Positions 33,058 through 40,580 of a stretch of DNA of 64,000 bases are shown here, piece after piece. Under the pieces are notes generated by a model, which was not told where the DNA came from, ran no database searches, and saw only the letters and a list, made by a program, of their open reading frames with translations. Every line of letters begins with the position of its first letter. Position 1 is the first letter of the stretch. This DNA is from AC-32 sp038237925 (GTDB lineage: Bacteria; Actinomycetota; Thermoleophilia; Gaiellales; Gaiellaceae), in NCBI GenBank assembly GCA_038237925.1, contig JBBRYF010000001.1:248001-312000 (forward strand), given 5' to 3'. A program made the position numbers and the translations under genes.

Positions 33058-33867
33058 ATGCCGCAGGGCCGTAACGGAGGTGCGTTCACGATCGCGCAGA
33101 TCTCCGACATCCACTGTGGGGGGCCCGACTTCGTCCCGAACCTGATGGAGCGGGCGGTGCAGGAGATCAACGACCTCGGCCCAGACCTGGTCATCTGCTC
33201 CGGCGACCTGACGACGTTCGGCTTTCGGCACGAGTACGCGCTGGCGAAGGGCTACCTCGACCGGATCGAGTGCGACTCGCTCGTCGTGATCCCGGGCAAC
33301 CACGACTCGCGCAACGTCGGCTACGTCCACTTCGAGGATCTGTTCGGCGAGCGCAACTCGGTGATGCGGCTCGGCGGCGTCACCGTCGTCGCCGTCGACT
33401 CGACCGAGCCCGACCTCGATCACGGCCAGATCGGGCGTGGGCGATACCGCTGGATCGAGGAGCAATTCACGGGCGAGGCCGACCTGAAGATCTTCGTCCT
33501 GCACCACCACCTGCTACCGGTCCCGGGCACGGGACGCGAGCGCAACGTCGTCTACGACGCGGGCGACTGCATCGAGTGTCTCCAGCGTGCCGGGGTCGAC
33601 CTCGTCCTCTCCGGCCACAAGCACGTGCCCTACGCCTGGAGGCTCGAAAACCTGTTCGTCGTCAACGCGGGGACCGTCTCGTCACAGCGCCTGCGCGGCA
33701 AGACGCGGCCCTGTTACAACGTGATCGAGGTTACCGACCGCCACGTCGACGTCTGGCGCAAGTACCCGTTCTACGGGCAGGAACGGATCATCCAGTTCTC
33801 GACGGAGACCCGCGCGTTCGAGAAGTACACGACGCGGATCGAGGACGAGGTCACGGCGAGGACCTGA
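33058..33867 (+). CDS. Calcineurin-like metallophosphoesterase
   Basis: The 269-residue protein has the complete binuclear-metal motif set: QISDIHCG (Asp, His), CSGDLTTFG (Asp), PGNHDSRN (Asn, His), VLHHHL (His) and SGHKHVP (His, His). It resembles the class III cyclic-nucleotide or nucleotide phosphoesterases (CpdA/YfcE-like), but the substrate is open. Two cyclase-domain genes are in this window, so a cAMP role is possible. ATG 33058 follows TAGACT by 6 bases. Confidence 0.9.
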   Translation: MPQGRNGGAFTIAQISDIHCGGPDFVPNLMERAVQEINDLGPDLVICSGDLTTFGFRHEYALAKGYLDRIECDSLVVIPGNHDSRNVGYVHFEDLFGERNSVMRLGGVTVVAVDSTEPDLDHGQIGRGRYRWIEEQFTGEADLKIFVLHHHLLPVPGTGRERNVVYDAGDCIECLQRAGVDLVLSGHKHVPYAWRLENLFVVNAGTVSSQRLRGKTRPCYNVIEVTDRHVDVWRKYPFYGQERIIQFSTETRAFEKYTTRIEDEVTART

Positions 33868-33957
33868 TGCATCTCACGTTCCTGACCCGCCGCTGGCGGT
33901 GCGATGCCGGAGGGCACAGTGTTACGGAGCACGGGCCCGGAGAGCATCGCGCCGTTA

Positions 33958-33999
33958 GCCTTTCGCGGGGCCCGGCTCCGCCGGGCGTGAGCGAAAGGC
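33958..33999. terminator. Two-step hairpin upstream of the diphosphoglycerate operon
   Basis: Outer arms GCCTTTCGC (33958-33966) and GCGAAAGGC (33991-33999) enclose an inner CCCGG/CCGGG stem (33971-33985). It lies between the phosphoesterase and the operon GTG at 34010, so it may terminate the former or regulate the latter. Confidence 0.5.
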
Positions 34000-34009
34000 G
34001 GTCAGGGGC

Positions 34010-35269
34010 GTGAGGGCTCTCGTCATTGCCGACGGCGAGCATTACGCGCCAGTGGTGCGGGACGCCGTCGCGGCGTTGCCGTACGAGGTCGCGGCGGTCT
34101 GGCTCGCCGGCGGCACCGAGAAGCTACGCGGCGGCGAGGACTACGGCGTTCCGCTGGTCGACCAGCTCGAGCCCGCGATCGCGGAGCTCGAGCCGGAGGT
34201 CGTGATCGACCTCTCGGACGAACCGGTGCTCGGGCCGCGCGAGCGTTTGCGTCTCGCGAGCCGGGTGCTCGCGCTCGGGCTGCCGTACGTCGGGCCCGAC
34301 TTCCGCTTCGACCCGCCGGAGTTCGCGCCGTTTCCTCGGCCGTCGGTCTCGGTCGTCGGGACCGGCAAACGCGTGGGCAAGACGGCGGTCACCGGCCACC
34401 TTGCGCGCCTGCTCGCGCGCGACCGCGAGGTCGTGGTCGTCGCGATGGGACGCGGAGGCCCGGCGGAGCCGGAGGTCGCCGAGGTGCAGCCGACGCTCGA
34501 GCAGCTGGTGGAGCTCTCGCGGGCCGGGCGCCACGCGGCCTCGGACTACCTCGAGACCGCGGCGCTCGCGGGCGTAGTGACCGTCGGCTGCCGGCGTTGC
34601 GGCGGTGGCCTAGCCGGCTCACCAGGCGAGTCGAACGTCCTCGCGGGCGCCGCGCTCGCCGCCGAGCGCGAGCCCGATCTCGTGATCTTCGACGGCAGCG
34701 GCGCGGCGATCCCGCCGGTCGACACCGGCGCGCGCATGCTGGTGACGAGCACCGCGCAGCCGCCCGAGGTCTCGACCGGGTACCTGAACGCCTACCGGAT
34801 CCTCGTCTCCGACCTGGTGGTCGTCACCGGCGGGCGCGGCGACGCGCTCGTGGACGCGATTCACGACGTGAAGGACGTGCCAGTCGTCCCGGTCGAGCTG
34901 CGGCCCCGCCCGGCGCAGCCGGTGATCGGAAAGCGGGTGGCGTACTTCTCGACCGCGCCGGCTGACGCGCACGCGGCGATCGAACGGCACCTGCGTGAGG
35001 AGTGGGGCGCCGACGTCGTCCTCGTCTCCGGCAACCTCGCGCGACGCGACGAGCTGCGTGACGACCTCGCGAGGGCCGGCGGCGCTGAGATCTATCTGGT
35101 CGAGATCAAAGCCGCCGCGATCGACGTCGTCGCCGAGGTCGCGCTCGAGCGTGGGGTGGAGGTCGTCTTCGCCGATAACGAGCTCGTACCGGTCGGCGAG
35201 CACGACCTCGACGTCGAGCTGATCCGCCTCGCCGACGCCGCCGCCGCGCGGGAGGCGGTGCCGCGATGA
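34010..35269 (+). CDS. cpgS: Cyclic 2,3-diphosphoglycerate synthetase
   Basis: This enzyme closes the intramolecular diphosphate bond of 2,3-diphosphoglycerate with ATP. The 419-residue protein shows an N-terminal nucleoside-binding-like domain (RALVIADGEHYAPVVRDAV), a central P-loop SVVGTGKRVGKTAVTG (117-125 core), VIFDGSGAAIPPVD, and LVTSTAQPPEVSTGYLNAYR. These match the synthetase family known from Methanothermus. GTG 34010 is the family-like start. The 3' end overlaps the 2-phosphoglycerate kinase gene (ATGA), whose product supplies its substrate. Confidence 0.88.
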   Translation: MRALVIADGEHYAPVVRDAVAALPYEVAAVWLAGGTEKLRGGEDYGVPLVDQLEPAIAELEPEVVIDLSDEPVLGPRERLRLASRVLALGLPYVGPDFRFDPPEFAPFPRPSVSVVGTGKRVGKTAVTGHLARLLARDREVVVVAMGRGGPAEPEVAEVQPTLEQLVELSRAGRHAASDYLETAALAGVVTVGCRRCGGGLAGSPGESNVLAGAALAAEREPDLVIFDGSGAAIPPVDTGARMLVTSTAQPPEVSTGYLNAYRILVSDLVVVTGGRGDALVDAIHDVKDVPVVPVELRPRPAQPVIGKRVAYFSTAPADAHAAIERHLREEWGADVVLVSGNLARRDELRDDLARAGGAEIYLVEIKAAAIDVVAEVALERGVEVVFADNELVPVGEHDLDVELIRLADAAAAREAVPR

Positions 35270-36177
35270 CCGACCGGCGCTACCGGCAGCCGCTGCCGCT
35301 CGGCGGCATCGACGGGCTGCCCTTCTCCAAGGGCCTGATGGCGCGGGCGCTGATCGCAGCCGGCCTCTCGGCCGACCGGGCGTACGAGCTCGCGCTCGCG
35401 CTGGAGGCCGACCTCGCCAAGAGCGGCCGCGAATCGGTGTCGATCGAGCGGCTCGAGGAGCTCGCGCGCGAAGCCCTCGGCGCGGAAGACGGCGCGGCTG
35501 CGATGCGCCGGCTGCGCCGCTATCAGGACCTCTACGACCTCGACCTGCCGATCATCCTGCTCGTCGGGGGCGCGACCGGCACCGGGAAGTCGAGCGTCGC
35601 GACCGACGTCGCCTACCGTCTCGGGATCACGCGCGTCACCTCGACCGATTTCGTCCGGCAGACGATGCGCGCGTTCTTCTCGCAGGAGTTCATGCCGGCG
35701 ATCCACCACTCGAGCTTCGAGGCCGGCCGCGCAACCGCCGACGACGAGGACGACGGCAACGACGCTGTGCTGAACGGCTTCCTCGAGCAGACGCGCGACG
35801 TGCTCGTCGGCGTCAGGGCCGCAATCGACCGCGCGCTCGAGGAGGGCTGGTCGATCGTGCTCGAGGGCGTGCACCTCGTGCCGGGGATGCTGCCACCGAT
35901 CGAGGGCGCGCTCGTCGTCCAGTGCGTGCTCGCGATCACCGACGCCGAGGCGCACGCGAGTCACTTCTGGATCCGCGACACCGACTCCGACGGCGTCAGG
36001 CCTTACGAGAAGTACCTCGACGCCTTTGACGACATCAGGCTCGTGCAGGGATACATCCTGGGACGCGCGAGCAAGCACGACGTACCGGTGATCGAGAACG
36101 GCAACATCGAGGATGCGATCGGCGAGGTGATGGAGCTCGTGCTGAACGCGGCCGAGCCGCTGCAGGTGACCCCGTGA
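35266..36177 (+). CDS. 2-phosphoglycerate kinase
   Basis: The enzyme phosphorylates 2-phosphoglycerate to 2,3-diphosphoglycerate, the first step to the cyclic form. The 303-residue protein has an ATP-cone-like N-terminal region (LPFSKGLMARALIAAGLSAD), a P-loop GGATGTGKSS (101-110), then RLGITRVTSTDFVRQTMR and PAIHHSSFEAG, a pattern shared with the methanogen enzyme. The ATG overlaps the synthetase stop, and the TGA overlaps the GlpX-like start (GTGA). It is thus tightly coupled to both neighbours. Confidence 0.88.
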   Translation: MTDRRYRQPLPLGGIDGLPFSKGLMARALIAAGLSADRAYELALALEADLAKSGRESVSIERLEELAREALGAEDGAAAMRRLRRYQDLYDLDLPIILLVGGATGTGKSSVATDVAYRLGITRVTSTDFVRQTMRAFFSQEFMPAIHHSSFEAGRATADDEDDGNDAVLNGFLEQTRDVLVGVRAAIDRALEEGWSIVLEGVHLVPGMLPPIEGALVVQCVLAITDAEAHASHFWIRDTDSDGVRPYEKYLDAFDDIRLVQGYILGRASKHDVPVIENGNIEDAIGEVMELVLNAAEPLQVTP

Positions 36178-37187
36178 CGCAGACCCAGCCCGAGAGCCGC
36201 GGCGGCACGATCGGCGAAGGAGCGCGGTTCTGCCTCTGCGAGAGTTACGCGCGCGTGACGGAGCGCGCGGCGCTGGCCGGCGCCCGCTGGCTTGGCCGCG
36301 CCGAGCAGGAGACCGCGGAGGAGGACGCGTCGACGGCGATGCGACTCGCGCTCGAGCAGCTCCCGATCGACGGCCGCGTCGTGATCGGCGCCGGCGATGA
36401 GGGCGGTCAGCTCGCCGGCGGAGCGCGGGTCGGTGCCGGGGGGACCGAAGTCGACCTCGCGCTCGACCCGCTCGAGGGCCGCGGCGTCGTCGCGCGCGGC
36501 GGCTACGGAGCGATGTCGATGGTCGCGGTCGGCGATCCCGGCTCGTTCCAGCAGCTCCCGGACATGTACATGCGCAAGATGGCGGTCGGTCCGAAGGCGC
36601 GTGGTCGGATCGACCTGGGCCAGCCCGTCGGCGAGAACATCGTCGCGATCGCCGACGCGTTCGGCCGGATGGTGAACGACGTGACGACGATCGTCCTCGA
36701 CCGGCCGCGCCACCACGATCTGATCGAGGAGATCCGCGCGGCCGGTGCGCGGATCAAGCTGATCCAGGACGGCGACGTGACGGCCTCGATCTCGGCAGCG
36801 ATTCGCGGCACGAACGACCACCTCGCGATCGGGATCGGCGGCACGCGGCAGGCCGTGCTGACGGCCGCGGCCCTGCGCTGTCTCGGCGGCGAGGTGCAGG
36901 CGCAGCTCTGGCCGACCTCGCGCAGTGAGGTCGAGGCGGCGCGCGCGGCGGGGGTCGACGACCTGGAGCGGCTGTTCACGATCGACGACCTGGCCCCGGG
37001 CGAGGTGATCGTCGTCGCGACCGGTGTCTCGAACGGCGACCTGCTGCGCGGGGTGCGCTTCCTGGCCGACAGCGCCCGCACGCACTCGCTCGTGATGTGC
37101 ACGCGCTGCAACTGGGTGCGCTTCGTGGACGGCATCCACTTCTTCGCCCGCGAGCGGCGCGAGGAAGTGCGCCTGCTCGGCTACTGA
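36174..37187 (+). CDS. Divergent GlpX-like protein in the diphosphoglycerate operon
   Basis: The 337-residue protein aligns along its length with class II fructose-1,6-bisphosphatase GlpX: EEDASTAMRLAL, IDGRVVIG, DPLEG, LDRPRHHDLIEEIR, GIGGTRQAVLTAAALRCLGG and LWP. Key positions differ: the catalytic GEGE is GAGD (Ala73 for Glu) and the EGTT loop is EGRG (Arg103 for Thr), while Asp51, Asp98 and Glu101 are kept. It may be an altered phosphatase, perhaps acting on a diphosphoglycerate, or an inactive regulator. GTG 36174 overlaps the kinase stop. Confidence 0.82.
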   Translation: MTQTQPESRGGTIGEGARFCLCESYARVTERAALAGARWLGRAEQETAEEDASTAMRLALEQLPIDGRVVIGAGDEGGQLAGGARVGAGGTEVDLALDPLEGRGVVARGGYGAMSMVAVGDPGSFQQLPDMYMRKMAVGPKARGRIDLGQPVGENIVAIADAFGRMVNDVTTIVLDRPRHHDLIEEIRAAGARIKLIQDGDVTASISAAIRGTNDHLAIGIGGTRQAVLTAAALRCLGGEVQAQLWPTSRSEVEAARAAGVDDLERLFTIDDLAPGEVIVVATGVSNGDLLRGVRFLADSARTHSLVMCTRCNWVRFVDGIHFFARERREEVRLLGY

Positions 37188-37591
37188 TGGCTCTGCAGGG
37201 CAGCTGCCTGTGCGGGGGCGTGCGGTTCGAGGTCCAGCTCCCGTTCCTGCGGGCGAACCACTGCCACTGCTCGTTCTGCCGCAAGCACTCGGGCACGTTC
37301 GGCCTGACGCAGGGGCGCGTGCCGCGCCAGCGCTTCCGGCTGCTCGCAGGGGAGAAGTTGCTTCGCGTCTTCCGGCCGGAGGGCGGCACCGCGGTCAAGG
37401 TCTTCTGCACCGAGTGCGGCTCCTCGGTTTTCGGCGGCCACTGGCCCGACGGCGACGAGGTCTCGATCCGGCTTGGCTCCCTCGACGGCGATCCCGAGAT
37501 CCGGCCGCAGTACCACTCGTTCGTCGACTCCCGCGCGCCGTGGGACGAGCTCCCGGAGGACGGGCTGCCCCGGTACGCTGGTTCCCCGTGA
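37187..37591 (+). CDS. GFA/CENP-V-domain zinc protein
   Basis: The 134-residue protein has the glutathione-dependent-formaldehyde-activating (GFA) fold with zinc ligands in GSCLCGGVRFE, HCHCSFCRKHSG and FCTECGSSVFGG. Such proteins bind two zinc ions and are often annotated as aldehyde-activating or S-transferases, without proof for most. ATG 37187 shares one base with the GlpX-like stop, and its TGA overlaps the next GTG, so it belongs to the same operon. Confidence 0.88.
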   Translation: MALQGSCLCGGVRFEVQLPFLRANHCHCSFCRKHSGTFGLTQGRVPRQRFRLLAGEKLLRVFRPEGGTAVKVFCTECGSSVFGGHWPDGDEVSIRLGSLDGDPEIRPQYHSFVDSRAPWDELPEDGLPRYAGSP

Positions 37592-37884
37592 CACGCGACG
37601 ACGTAATCGAGGCGCTCCGCTCCGTCGAGGATCCTGAGCTCGGGATGGACATCGTCGAGCTCGGCCTGGTCTACGATGCCGAGGTGACCGGCCCGAAGGT
37701 GAAGGTCATGTACAGCCTCACCTCGATGGGCTGCCCCGCCGGCCCGCTGATCCAGCAGAACATCGAGGAGGTCGTGCGGGCTCTGCCCGAGGTCGAGGAC
37801 GTCGAGACCGAGCTGACGTGGGATCCCCCGTGGACGCCGGAGAAGATGTCCGACGACGCGAAGTTCATCCTCGGCTTCGGCTAG
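37588..37884 (+). CDS. MIP18/SufT-family protein
   Basis: The 98-residue protein has the DUF59 pattern: VIEALRSVEDPELGMDIVEL, GLVYDAEV, SLTSMGCPAGPLI with the conserved Cys, and ELTWDPPWTPEKMS. Family members help assemble Fe-S clusters (SufT) or belong to the phenylacetate PaaD group; no suf or paa genes are nearby, so an Fe-S role is the more likely. GTG 37588 overlaps the GFA stop, and its TAG overlaps the next GTG. Confidence 0.88.
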   Translation: MTRDDVIEALRSVEDPELGMDIVELGLVYDAEVTGPKVKVMYSLTSMGCPAGPLIQQNIEEVVRALPEVEDVETELTWDPPWTPEKMSDDAKFILGFG

Positions 37885-38336
37885 TGCTCCGTGATGTGGT
37901 CGAGGGCGACCTCGACGCGTTCTACGACCATCAGCGCGATCCCCAGGCAGCGGCGATGGCGCTCTTCCCGGCTCGGGACCGCGACGCGTTCGACGCGCAC
38001 TGGCGTCGCACGCTCGCGGACGACACCGCTACGAAGAAGACGATCGTTCACGAGGGACAGGTCGCCGGCAACGTCGTCTCCTGGTCGCAGGACGGGCGGC
38101 AGCTCGTGGGCTACTGGGTCGGACGAGAGTTCTGGGGCAGGGGCGTCGCGACCGCAGCACTCGCGCAGTTGACGGAGGAGCTGGAGGCGCGGCCGCTCTA
38201 TGCCTGGGTCGCGCGCAGCAACCCGGCTTCGATCCGCGTGCTCGAGAAGTGCGGCTTCGAAGCGGTCGACTCGCGCGCCGAGCACGACGAACGGCTCGGC
38301 GTGATCGTCGAGGAGATCCTGCTCGAGCTTCGCTGA
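37884..38336 (+). CDS. GNAT-family N-acetyltransferase
   Basis: The 150-residue protein shows the GNAT (RimJ/RimL-like) pattern: LRDVVEGDLDAFYDHQ, GYWVGREFWGRGVATAAL (acetyl-CoA loop Q/RxxGxG/A form) and VARSNPASIRVLEKCGFE. The substrate is unknown. GTG 37884 overlaps the preceding stop by one base and fits the family start. It is the last gene of the overlapping operon. Confidence 0.88.
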   Translation: MLRDVVEGDLDAFYDHQRDPQAAAMALFPARDRDAFDAHWRRTLADDTATKKTIVHEGQVAGNVVSWSQDGRQLVGYWVGREFWGRGVATAALAQLTEELEARPLYAWVARSNPASIRVLEKCGFEAVDSRAEHDERLGVIVEEILLELR

Positions 38337-38377
38337 GCGGGCTTTGGTCGGAGGCGCCGAACGTGGTAGAACGGCCC

Positions 38378-38602
38378 ATGGCCTTTCTCGCCCGGCTATT
38401 CGGCTGGCTTCGGCGCACGCCGCAGCAGCCGATCCTGGGCGAGCGCGACGCGTACGAGCGCTGTCACGGCGAGCGCGTGACCGAGATCGTGGTGACGCCG
38501 AAGCCGCCGCCGGCACCGCGCGTGCTGCCGCACCTGCCGGGCGACTATCTGCGCCGGTGTTTTGAAGAGCGGCTCGAGGCGCGCCGGGCGCTACACCACT
38601 AG
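38378..38602 (+). CDS. Small basic protein, unknown function
   Basis: The 74-residue product has an amphipathic N-terminal helix (AFLARLFGWLRR), a Pro-rich middle (KPPPAPRVLPHLPG) and a basic C-terminal helix (YLRRCFEERLEARRALHH). It could associate with the membrane surface by its N-terminus. No family is recognised. It ends one base before the end of the converging oxidoreductase gene. Confidence 0.5.
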   Translation: MAFLARLFGWLRRTPQQPILGERDAYERCHGERVTEIVVTPKPPPAPRVLPHLPGDYLRRCFEERLEARRALHH

Positions 38603-38603
38603 G

Positions 38604-39563
38604 TCACGGGACCGTGAGCACGATCTTGCCGAACTGCGCGCCCGCTTCCATGCGCTCGTGTGCGGCCCGAGCCTCGGTGAGCGGGTAGACCGAGTCGATC
38701 ACGGGCTTCGCGCGCCCGCTCTTGACGAGCTCGTACGCGGCCTCGAAGTCCTCGCGCGTCCCCATCGTCGAGCCGTAGATCGTGAGCTGCTTCCACCAGA
38801 TGCGGTGGAGTGCCGCAGGCGGGTTCGGCCCGCTGGTCGCGCCGCAGACCGCGATGCGGCCCCCGGCGCGCGCCGCCTGGAGCGAGGCCTGCCAGGTCGC
38901 CTCGCCCACGTGCTCGAGCACGACGTCCACGCCGGCGCCGCCGGTGGCCTCCGCGACCGCGGCCTTCACGTCGCCGCTCGCGTGGTTGACGACCGCGTCG
39001 GCGCCGAGCTCCCGGGCGCGCTCGAGCTTCTCGTCGCTCGACGACGTGACGAGCGCCCGCGCTCCGAGCGCCTTCGCAATCGCGAGACCGGCGCTAGCGA
39101 CGCCGCTGCCGATTCCCCAGAGGAGCACCCACTCGCCCTCCTGCAGCTGCGCCTTGGTGACGAGGAGCCGGTAGGCGGTCTCGAAGACGAGCGGGAAGGC
39201 CGCGGCCTCCTCGAAGGAGAGCTCGTCCGGGAGCGGGTAGACGTTCGCCTCGGGCACGGCCACGAGCTCGGCGTGCGTCCCGTCCATGTGCTCGCCGACG
39301 ACGCTGATCCCGCCGCCGTGCTCGATCCCGGGGTTGATCACCACCCGCTCGCCGGTGTCCTCGCGCGTGCCCGCCCCGTCGGCGCCGAGGATCCGCGGCT
39401 TTCGCACCGAAGGAAGCCCCTTGCGAATCCAGAGGTCGAGATGGTTGAGCGACGCGGCGCGGACACGGACGAGCACCTCGCCCGGGCCCGGCTCGGGATC
39501 GGGCGCGTCCTCGTAGCGCAGGACCTCGGGGCCGCCGTCTTCGTGGATCCGAATGGCCTTCAT
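38604..39563 (-). CDS. Zinc-independent medium-chain dehydrogenase (quinone-oxidoreductase-like)
   Basis: The 319-residue protein is an MDR-superfamily oxidoreductase: MKAIRIHEDGGPEVLRYED, VRVRAASLNHLDLWIRKG, the NADPH-binding region VLLWGIGSGVASAGLAIAKA (usual GAAGGVG replaced by GIGSGVA) and VVLEHVGEATW. It lacks the zinc-binding cysteines of alcohol dehydrogenases. The substrate is unknown. ATG 39563 is the family start. It shares an 18-base promoter region with the divergent queG. Confidence 0.88.
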   Translation of the reverse strand: MKAIRIHEDGGPEVLRYEDAPDPEPGPGEVLVRVRAASLNHLDLWIRKGLPSVRKPRILGADGAGTREDTGERVVINPGIEHGGGISVVGEHMDGTHAELVAVPEANVYPLPDELSFEEAAAFPLVFETAYRLLVTKAQLQEGEWVLLWGIGSGVASAGLAIAKALGARALVTSSSDEKLERARELGADAVVNHASGDVKAAVAEATGGAGVDVVLEHVGEATWQASLQAARAGGRIAVCGATSGPNPPAALHRIWWKQLTIYGSTMGTREDFEAAYELVKSGRAKPVIDSVYPLTEARAAHERMEAGAQFGKIVLTVP

Positions 39564-39581
39564 GCGGGCACAATCTCCCAC

Positions 39582-40580
39582 ATGCAGGAAGGAGAGCTGG
39601 CGCTGCTGGGCGAGGAGCTCGGGCTCGACGTGGTCGGGGCTGCCCCGGTCGCGCCCTACGTGGAGACCGAGCAGCACATCCGCGAGCGGCGCGAACGCGG
39701 CCTCTTCGGGGACATGCGCTTCACGATGGCGCGCCCCGAGGTCTCGTGCCACCCGGAGACGTTGCTGCCTGGAGCGCGGGCGGTCGTCTCGGCCGCGCTC
39801 TGCTACTGGAGCGACTGCGAGGAGCCGCCACCGGACCACGGCCGCCTGCCACGCTACACCTGGTTCGACGCGTACACCGCCTTGCGCGAGCGGCTCGACG
39901 AGCTCGGCCGGCGGCTCGGCGGCGACTACCGCGTGCTCGTCGACGCCAACCAGCACGTCGATCGCGAGGCGGGGGCGCGCTCGGGCGTGGGGTTCTACGG
40001 CAAGAACACGATGCTGATCACGCGCCGTTTCGGCTCCTGGGTCGTGCTCGGGACCCTGCTCACGACCGCCGAGCTGGCGCCGACCCCGCCGCTCGACGCC
40101 GGCTGCGGCTCCTGCACGCTCTGCATCGACGCGTGCCCGACCGATGCGCTCGACGAGCCGGGCGTGCTCGACGCGACGCGCTGCCTCTCCTACTGGACGC
40201 AATCCGCCGAGCCCTTCCCCGAGGAGTACCGCGAGGCGCTCGGCGATCGCGTCTACGGGTGCGACATCTGCCAGGACGTCTGCCCGTGGAACCGTGGGAT
40301 CGAGAAGCGGCGGGCCGGTCACGCGGCACATGGCGCCGAGCCGCACGTCTCGCTCGTCGACTGGCTCGAGACCGGCGACGACGAGTTGGCCGCGCGCTAC
40401 GAGCGCCTGTTCGTGCCGCGCAACGATCCCCGCTATCTGCGCCGCAACGCGCTCGTCGCGCTCGGAAACTCCGGCGATCCCAGAACGCGTAGCGTGGCCG
40501 AGCGCTACGCGGCCGGCGACGACCCGCTCCTGCAAGAGCATGCCGAATGGGCGCTCGAGCGCCTGGGGGAGCCCACGTGA
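39582..40580 (+). CDS. queG: Epoxyqueuosine reductase QueG
   Basis: QueG reduces epoxyqueuosine in tRNA to queuosine, using cobalamin and two Fe-S clusters. The 332-residue protein has CGSCTLCIDACPTDAL (with Cys donors) and YGCDICQDVCPWN, the typical two 4Fe-4S motifs, the cobalamin-domain start VGAAPVAPYVETEQHI, and a C-terminal HEAT-repeat-like helical end. ATG 39582 lies 18 bases from the divergent oxidoreductase start. QueA and Tgt of the same pathway are at the other end of the window. Its TGA overlaps the sensor kinase GTG. Confidence 0.94.
   Translation: MQEGELALLGEELGLDVVGAAPVAPYVETEQHIRERRERGLFGDMRFTMARPEVSCHPETLLPGARAVVSAALCYWSDCEEPPPDHGRLPRYTWFDAYTALRERLDELGRRLGGDYRVLVDANQHVDREAGARSGVGFYGKNTMLITRRFGSWVVLGTLLTTAELAPTPPLDAGCGSCTLCIDACPTDALDEPGVLDATRCLSYWTQSAEPFPEEYREALGDRVYGCDICQDVCPWNRGIEKRRAGHAAHGAEPHVSLVDWLETGDDELAARYERLFVPRNDPRYLRRNALVALGNSGDPRTRSVAERYAAGDDPLLQEHAEWALERLGEPT

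Noticed and set aside
38604..40541. A minus-strand frame continuous through the oxidoreductase and antisense to queG
   Set aside because: The part opposite queG has no domain, and QueG motifs are plain on the plus strand. The oxidoreductase starts at ATG 39563.
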